DNA from: Chrysogorgia sp. JL179-B06
Lineage: Eukaryota; Cnidaria; Anthozoa; Scleralcyonacea; Chrysogorgiidae
NCBI GenBank assembly: GCA_035772405.1
Contig: JAYKKM010000474.1
Location: 62,001 to 126,000, forward strand
Length of the DNA stretch: 64,000 nucleotides
Direction: 5' to 3'
Shown here: one piece after another, positions 59,375 through 64,000 of the stretch
Numbering within the stretch: the stretch's first letter is position 1
How the letters are laid out: every line of letters starts with the position of its first letter
The notes under the pieces: generated by a model
What the model was told of the DNA's origin: nothing
The model's input: the letters and a program-made list of their open reading frames with translations, nothing else
Database searches by the model: none
Translations under genes and position numbers: made by a program

Positions 59375-59396
59375 TTTATTTGTATCTTTAAATAAA
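59375..59396. promoter_or_regulatory. element 2 divergent promoter (22 bp)
   Basis: TTTATTTGTATCTTTAAATA separates the two divergent ATGs. On the minus strand it reads AAAGATA...AATAAA; on the plus strand TTAAATAAA. The AAAGATA box recurs at 54974, 55200 and 61155, suggesting an element-specific promoter motif. Confidence 0.6.
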
Positions 59397-60089
59397 ATGG
59401 TAAAGCTATCAGTGTTCCTCGAGAACGGGAAAAAGACAATCGCGTTGAACAGGAGTTTGATTCTCCCAAGGGGTTCGTCCCTGACCGTAAAGTCGGCTAG
59501 CGTGTTTTGGGGCTTTAAGAACGTGGTCAAGGACTTCAACGACCACATTCTCTTCAACGGGGTGAAACACACGATTCCTGAGGGTTACTGGACTTTTGAG
59601 GACCTTGCGACGCGCTTTGCGGACGACGAAGACGTGAAAATAACGCTCACACACAACGTGCATGACCATACGTGCACACTAAAGACCCTCCGCCCTACAA
59701 AGCTTTACAAGTTTGGCGAGCTGCTGGGTTTCCCGACAAACACGACAATGGGGGCAACAAAGGTGGTTAGTCCTAACAAAATAGACATCAACCGCGGGCT
59801 AAGGTTCGTGGAGATCCACTGCGACACCCTCGTAGACGAAACCATTGACGTGTCGGGAAAACGGAGTAGCGTCATCGCCGTTTTACCCATCACATCGGAG
59901 ACAACTCTCAGTGGAAGCGTGACAAATTTCCAAACGGTTGAGTCAAGTGTCCCCATCCGTAGCGGCACGTACAACACCCTATCTTTTTACACCAAGACGA
60001 ACGTGAGTGGGGTAGACAAGGTGGGGGACGTTCTGCTGGATATAAACGTTCTCTCTAATAAAAAGGATGGACAACGATGTTGTAACTGA
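59397..60089 (+). CDS. minor capsid (penton-like) protein candidate
   Basis: 230 residues, homologue of 28941-29585: YKFGELLGFPTNTTMGATK, NRGLRFVEIHCDTLVDE, AVLPITSETTLSGSV and GDVLLDINVL near the C-terminus. First gene of the rightward arm. The 3' end overlaps the integrase start by 23 bp in another frame, unlike element 1, where six bases separate them. A jelly-roll vertex protein is inferred. Confidence 0.6.
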   Translation: MVKLSVFLENGKKTIALNRSLILPRGSSLTVKSASVFWGFKNVVKDFNDHILFNGVKHTIPEGYWTFEDLATRFADDEDVKITLTHNVHDHTCTLKTLRPTKLYKFGELLGFPTNTTMGATKVVSPNKIDINRGLRFVEIHCDTLVDETIDVSGKRSSVIAVLPITSETTLSGSVTNFQTVESSVPIRSGTYNTLSFYTKTNVSGVDKVGDVLLDINVLSNKKDGQRCCN

Positions 60090-61152
60090 GCAAAGTCTTA
60101 GGGACTTGTACTACGATCCTGTGACTGGCTATCAGAGCAGGGAGAGACTCTATCAAAAAGCGCTAGCAGAAGGACTAAACACGAGCAGAAAGTCGATTAA
60201 GGAGTGGTTGGAGGCGCAAGACACCTACACACGGTACAAGCCAATCGCGAGGCGACACAAGTTTCGAAAGACATGGGTGTCGAGTCTTGGCGAGCAAATC
60301 CAACTCGACCTTGTCGATATGGGGAAACTCAAGGGTACGAACAACGGCTACTATTGGATTCTCACCTGCGTTGAGATCCTCAGTCGCTACGCCTTCGCCA
60401 TCCCCGTGTACCGCAAAGACACGAGAAACATGACCAAAGCCGTGGACAAGTTGCTTCGCCAGTTCCACACGAGATTTGGGATCTACCCCAAACTCGCTCA
60501 GTTTGACGACGGACTCGAGTTCTACAACGTAGGTGTGAAGAGACTGTTGGAGGAGCACGGGGTCACGTATTTCTCGACAAAGTCCGACAAGAAGGCAGCT
60601 GTGGTGGAAAGGTTCAATAGGACTTTGAAGACGAGCATGTGGAGATATTTCTATAGCAAGGGGACGTACAAGTGGATAGACGTCCTGGACGATCTTGTCG
60701 CAAACTACAACGACACGAAACATAGCAGCATTCTCACAAAGCCAGCGAACGTGACCAAGGACAACGAGAGTCAGGTGTGGACGACACTCTTTGGTCATGA
60801 CTTTGGTGAGTTTCCTCTCCCAAAGTTTAGACTTGGGCAAAAGGTGAGAATAAGCAAGTACAAGAGTATTTTCACCAAAGGCTACGAGGCAAATTTCACA
60901 GAGGAGATCTTTTCCGTGAGCAAGGTGGTTCGTGGAGATCCAAATGTCTACGTTCTCAGCGACGAGAGCGGGGAGGACGTTATCGGGAAGTTCTACGAAG
61001 AGGAGATGTCCTCCGTCGAGAAGACAGAGGACGCTACGTATCGTGTGGAGAAAGTCTTGAAGAGAAAGAAGAAGATGGTCTTGGTCAAGTGGGCTGGCTA
61101 CGACGCGAAGCACAACTCTTGGATTCCTGAGAGCGACATGGAAAAATTGTAG
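60067..61152 (+). CDS. int: retroviral-type integrase with chromodomain
   Basis: 361 residues with the triad D81 (QLDLVDM), D147 (QFDDGLEF) and E181 (AAVVERFNR), and a C-terminal chromodomain (YRVEKVLKRKK, VLVKWAGYDAKHNSWIPE). Strongly similar to the element 1 integrase. The ATG follows TAATAAAAAGG. The frame is intact. It would join the AG...CT ends to host DNA, producing 6-bp duplications. A long antisense frame (60175-61113) is a shadow. Confidence 0.95.
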   Translation: MDNDVVTEQSLRDLYYDPVTGYQSRERLYQKALAEGLNTSRKSIKEWLEAQDTYTRYKPIARRHKFRKTWVSSLGEQIQLDLVDMGKLKGTNNGYYWILTCVEILSRYAFAIPVYRKDTRNMTKAVDKLLRQFHTRFGIYPKLAQFDDGLEFYNVGVKRLLEEHGVTYFSTKSDKKAAVVERFNRTLKTSMWRYFYSKGTYKWIDVLDDLVANYNDTKHSSILTKPANVTKDNESQVWTTLFGHDFGEFPLPKFRLGQKVRISKYKSIFTKGYEANFTEEIFSVSKVVRGDPNVYVLSDESGEDVIGKFYEEEMSSVEKTEDATYRVEKVLKRKKKMVLVKWAGYDAKHNSWIPESDMEKL

Positions 61153-61163
61153 CTAAAGATAAA

Positions 61164-62351
61164 ATGGCTGAAGGTGGAGACGACTTTGAGATGGAAGAAA
61201 GGTTCCCAGAGTATGACGACATGGACGCTGAAGAACTCGACACAAGTCTTTTTGAACTTAACGAGAGTCTAGTGGGTGGCGATGACCTGTTAGTCACCGA
61301 ACGGATCACGTACATCGATCGGCTTCTTTTAGGCAGAGACGTAGCGGAGACAGGTTTTGGTGGGACTGACCCAGCGAATGACGTGTTTGTTCAACTAGAC
61401 AAGTATGTCCAAGACTCCCGTGGTGGACGGAGAATTAGCCCTCACTCGGAGAGCATGATTGAACTAAGAAATAGGACAACTGTGAGAGACGGGAAGATGT
61501 TTTTTAAAGAGAGACTAAGATCTGGTAGGTATTCTACCGCTGAGAGAGTAGTCCTCAATAGTGTCGACGGGTCGTACGTCGAAAACACGGCAAAAAGGAA
61601 CACAAACGCCGTGTTACAATTTGAGAAACTCATTAGCTCTGCGGTGGGTGAAAAGGTCACGAGCGACGAGTTACCGATGACTCCTGTCGTTGGTCAGGTG
61701 ACGATACCAGAGGACGTTCTCAGAAGGCTTAGTGCGGAGGATAGGCGTGTAGTCAATGGCGTGTTGAACCCGTCCAACACGACACTACCGGAGAGTAGGA
61801 TAGGCGACCGAGGAGCAATTCAACTCATGATTGACGACTTTCGTGGGCGAAGCGACGCGAATCTTGGGTTAGCTAGAGATAGTGACGATATAGATGACGC
61901 TATGGAGCATTTCCAAAAGTCTCACGACGAAGACTTGGTGGCGGGCGCTTTCGAACGACAGCGAGTCATTGAGGAGACACGGGCAGAACAGGAAAGAGAC
62001 GTGACACGTCTTGAGAAGTTCAAAGAGTGGATAAAGAAGAACGCGCTAAGTCTCTCTGCAATAGGAATCACAGTGGCTGGACTAGTCACAACCATCATTG
62101 TTGGAGCAAGAGGCGCTATTGCGAAAGGAGCTGGCGCTGCGTCGTCGTTCGCAAAGGCGGTCAAAAACGCAATCGCAAGCTTGGGACCATGGGCGGTGGG
62201 GCTCGCCAACTTTGTGTACACCGTGCTGAAAGCGGGAGCGAGCGGTCTAGCCTTTCTCGCGAGGAACCTGTACATCGTTGTTATCGCTCTGGTCTGGCTG
62301 GCTATGGAGTGGTACCGGAGAAACAGAAAACAAACCTCGTCTAAAGACTAG
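61164..62351 (+). CDS. conserved Polinton protein, C-terminal membrane region (395 aa)
   Basis: Homologue of 30683-32113 but about 80 residues shorter in the charged part. It keeps an acidic N-terminus (MAEGGDDFEMEE), VVNGVLNPSNT, EKFKEWIKKNALSLSAIGIT, and three hydrophobic segments ending SGLAFLARNLYIVVIALVWL. It starts after TAAAGATAAAATGG. Internal or membrane-associated virion protein is the inference; no named family. Confidence 0.75.
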   Translation: MAEGGDDFEMEERFPEYDDMDAEELDTSLFELNESLVGGDDLLVTERITYIDRLLLGRDVAETGFGGTDPANDVFVQLDKYVQDSRGGRRISPHSESMIELRNRTTVRDGKMFFKERLRSGRYSTAERVVLNSVDGSYVENTAKRNTNAVLQFEKLISSAVGEKVTSDELPMTPVVGQVTIPEDVLRRLSAEDRRVVNGVLNPSNTTLPESRIGDRGAIQLMIDDFRGRSDANLGLARDSDDIDDAMEHFQKSHDEDLVAGAFERQRVIEETRAEQERDVTRLEKFKEWIKKNALSLSAIGITVAGLVTTIIVGARGAIAKGAGAASSFAKAVKNAIASLGPWAVGLANFVYTVLKAGASGLAFLARNLYIVVIALVWLAMEWYRRNRKQTSSKD

Positions 62352-62366
62352 GGAGAGGACATAAAA

Positions 62367-62819
62367 ATGACCTCGAACGGAACGATTTACGTGATATATA
62401 ACACAGTCGACTCTGAGATCTACATTGGTTGTACGTTCAAAACTGTCAAGCAACGCCTCGCGGGGCACAAGGAAAACTCAATAAAGTTGGCTAAACAAAA
62501 CAACAAATTGTACCGCAAAGCTCGCGAGATCGGATGGGGCAATATGAGAATCTCTGAGATGGAGAGGCTACCTTGCTCTAGAGTGGAACTCAGAGTTTTG
62601 GAAGGGGCGTACATTTACAGGTTAGCTCCGGAGCTCAACACATACAAGACCGGACTGTACTTTGGCAAGGATGGAGAGTACGACAAGAAAAAACGTCGGA
62701 AAGACTCCATGGAGAGAGACAAAGAGAGAGTCGTCTGCGCGTGTGGTAGAGAAGTTAGTCGTAGAAACTTAGCAAGACATAGGAAGTCTAAATCTCACGT
62801 AGAGGCCACTAGCGAGTAG
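62367..62819 (+). CDS. GIY-YIG endonuclease with C-terminal zinc finger (150 aa)
   Basis: GIY-YIG signature: TIYVIYN (6-12), EIYIGCT (17-23), the catalytic Arg (R30 in VKQRLAGH) and Glu (E79 in VLEGAYIY), then N91. Residues 124-144 (CACGREVSRRNLARHRKSKS and His) look like a zinc finger. GIY-YIG proteins nick or cut DNA and often act as homing endonucleases. Placed between two conserved structural genes, with no counterpart in element 1, it is a recent accessory insertion. The separate NUMOD1-like gene at 54183 could be its DNA-binding partner (speculative). Confidence 0.8.
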   Translation: MTSNGTIYVIYNTVDSEIYIGCTFKTVKQRLAGHKENSIKLAKQNNKLYRKAREIGWGNMRISEMERLPCSRVELRVLEGAYIYRLAPELNTYKTGLYFGKDGEYDKKKRRKDSMERDKERVVCACGREVSRRNLARHRKSKSHVEATSE

Positions 62820-62828
62820 ACCTCGACC

Positions 62829-62853
62829 TTTCGTAACCTTGGTGGTTACGAAA
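62829..62853. terminator. perfect 10-bp hairpin after the GIY-YIG gene
   Basis: TTTCGTAACC pairs with GGTTACGAAA around TTGGT, 10 bp after the stop. Matches the pattern of 3' hairpins at 50393 and 55833. Confidence 0.6.
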
Positions 62854-62872
62854 TCTTTGACACACTAATAAA

Positions 62873-63010
62873 ATGAACAAACTGATCACAGCAATCGTGA
62901 ACAAAGCCGGCGAGCTCAAAGTCGCACTTGAGAAGTTTGGGAGGAACCTTCACATCTTCATCGTAGGGGTTCTCTTTCTTTTGAAAAATTTTTCACGTAA
63001 CAATAAATGA
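62873..63010 (+). CDS. candidate small membrane protein (45 aa)
   Basis: Starts after CTAATAAAATG (MNKLITAIVNKAGELKVALE) and holds a hydrophobic segment IFIVGVLFLLKNF. Its stop overlaps the major capsid ATG (ATGA at 63007-63010), suggesting coupled expression. No homologue in element 1. Real but unknown is my best reading. Confidence 0.5.
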   Translation: MNKLITAIVNKAGELKVALEKFGRNLHIFIVGVLFLLKNFSRNNK

Positions 63011-64000
63011 ACAAGGACCTTTCTCATCATGCGAAAAAGACTAAATTGTCCGACATCGTGGGATCACGTACGCGACATGTCGTGACGATGAACCCGAACA
63101 AAGCCAACCCTGGGGAGTCTCTCTACATCAACATCCCCAAGCTGAAACCAGACTCGTGTCTGGTACCAGGGAGCTTGAGCATCTTGTTCGACTTTAAGAA
63201 CGCCAACGCTAAGAGTTGGTTTAAGAATGGCCTCTCGAAACTTTTGCAAGACCGACTTACGGTCAACATGGCCGGAGAGGTCGTCTACGACAATGTGGGT
63301 GAATCGACCATCGAGGTCTACAAGGACCTTTGGAAACCCAAGACTGAACGTGACGAAATGGTCGAGGTAGGAATCGCAGGAGAGAATCTCCGAAAGCTAA
63401 TCTCCAAGGACGATAGTGGAGCTTCGAGTGGAGACGCCTTGAAAGTGGCTGACGCACTCGTCTATAGTGTGTTTGGAACGAAACAAAAGATCTCCCTCAA
63501 CAAGATTTTGGGAGACTCTGGGTTATACGCTCCGTACGCAATGAGCAACAACCCACAGTTCGTCATTACTTTGCCCCAGGCTACCGACATTATGATTGCA
63601 CAATCTGGGAGTGCTGTGGGTGGGTATTCTCTTGTGAACATGGAGCTAGAGTACGAGACCATCGAGAACGCAGATCTGGCCAACGAGATTGCCAACCACT
63701 ACATGGTTGGAAGGTCGCTCCCGTACGAGCACGTCACACTCTTGAAAAAGAGCCCGTGGGGAAAAGGGGAGACGTTGGTCAACGAGAACATTAACCTCCC
63801 CCGAAAACATATGAAAGCTGTGGTGATGTTGTTCACCAAGGCTGTGTCCACCAACTCGGAGGAGTTCGTTTACCCCAACATCGACAACGTGAAAGTCACC
63901 ATTGAAGGTGTTCCCAACGAGGTCTACAGCCAGGGGATCCCCAAGACGCGGTACTACTCCGAAGCCGAACGCCTCTTTGGACAAGTCGACCAAAGCGTCA
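63007..64000 (+). CDS. mcp: double jelly-roll major capsid protein, truncated by window edge
   Basis: 331 codons are visible and open to the edge. The element 1 MCP aligns along the whole length: TRHVVTMNPNKANPGESLYI, LSILFDFKNANAKSW, ENLRKLISKDDSGASSG, GYSLVNMELEYETIEN, INLPRKHMKAVVMLF, FVYPNIDNVKVTIEGVPN and YSQGIPKTRYY. The start ATG at 63007 lies in an AATAAATG context overlapping the previous stop. The last about 80 residues, the packaging ATPase and the right terminal repeat are outside the window. Confidence 0.9.
   Translation, partial: MNKDLSHHAKKTKLSDIVGSRTRHVVTMNPNKANPGESLYINIPKLKPDSCLVPGSLSILFDFKNANAKSWFKNGLSKLLQDRLTVNMAGEVVYDNVGESTIEVYKDLWKPKTERDEMVEVGIAGENLRKLISKDDSGASSGDALKVADALVYSVFGTKQKISLNKILGDSGLYAPYAMSNNPQFVITLPQATDIMIAQSGSAVGGYSLVNMELEYETIENADLANEIANHYMVGRSLPYEHVTLLKKSPWGKGETLVNENINLPRKHMKAVVMLFTKAVSTNSEEFVYPNIDNVKVTIEGVPNEVYSQGIPKTRYYSEAERLFGQVDQSV

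Larger units (their letters stand above)
50189..64000. mobile_element. Maverick/Polinton element 2, truncated by window edge
   Basis: Starts AGTAGTAGTAATAGGCCGAT, nearly the same first 30 bp as element 1, preceded by a possible target duplication copy ATATTA. It carries the same two-arm layout with divergent centre at 59375-59396. It lacks the terminal 131-bp palindrome of element 1. Base composition is visibly more GC-rich than element 1 and protein identity is moderate, so the two are separate lineages. The ATPase and right end lie outside the window. All core frames seen are open, including full-length PolB. Confidence 0.93.

Noticed and set aside
60175..61113. A 312-residue antisense frame opposite the element 2 integrase
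   Set aside because: Composition-driven shadow. The sense strand carries an intact catalytic triad and chromodomain.

Overview
The window looks like a transposon-crowded stretch of an invertebrate animal genome; a marine animal such as a cnidarian is my guess, not shown by the sequence. The signs are a spliced host gene with tiny exons, CR1-like LINEs, a BEL/Pao relic, a tRNA-derived SINE, a hammerhead-ribozyme repeat, many fold-back/MITE elements, long TA microsatellites and two different Maverick/Polinton (adintovirus-like) DNA viruses/transposons. No bacterial genes are seen.

Layout. 1-6.5 kb: fold-back repeats, a TA tract with a minus-strand type I hammerhead ribozyme (883-930), a CCTATAGG-rich cluster and two 5'-truncated LINE copies. 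6.5-44.9 kb: one plus-strand host gene for a small coiled-coil protein, reconstructed here as nine exons whose splice sites and reading phases all agree (last codon at 44894). Its introns carry a decayed BEL/Pao element (7.56-9.66 kb), several MITEs and fold-backs, a decayed CR1-like LINE with a 2A-like motif (14.2-17.3 kb), a 17,132-bp Polinton (element 1, 18195-35326), SINEs, an endonuclease relic and about 800 bp of TA repeats. 44.6-49.9 kb: a 2.03-kb segment holding the host gene's last two exons and 3' UTR occurs twice in direct orientation. 50189-64000: a second, more GC-rich Polinton (element 2), inserted in a LINE RT relic and cut by the right edge.

Polinton biology. Element 1 has a 6-bp TATGTA target duplication, AG...CT ends, and ends that are each a 131-bp palindrome. 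Both elements have two arms diverging from a very short bidirectional promoter (16 bp in element 1, 22 bp in element 2). The leftward arm holds a conserved membrane-anchored protein, a LamG-like candidate fibre, small membrane proteins and the protein-primed type B DNA polymerase. The rightward arm holds a minor capsid candidate, a chromodomain integrase, a C-terminally hydrophobic protein and the double jelly-roll major capsid protein; in element 1 the packaging ATPase follows. Replication (PolB), integration (INT) and virion assembly (capsid proteins, ATPase) are therefore covered; no adenovirus-type protease was found. Element 1 PolB is split by a one-base discrepancy in an A6 run; element 2 PolB is a single open frame.

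The two elements differ at discrete accessory slots. Element 1 carries a BRO-N/VRR-NUC-like/C2H2 fusion, a VLTF3-like zinc protein and a tiny zinc-finger gene. Element 2 carries a GIY-YIG nuclease with a zinc knuckle, a SAP/NUMOD1-like protein and a candidate ssDNA-binding protein with heptad repeats, and its two-gene membrane cassette is inverted next to a repeat array. Intergenic promoter-like motifs and perfect hairpins at gene ends suggest each element has its own transcription signals.
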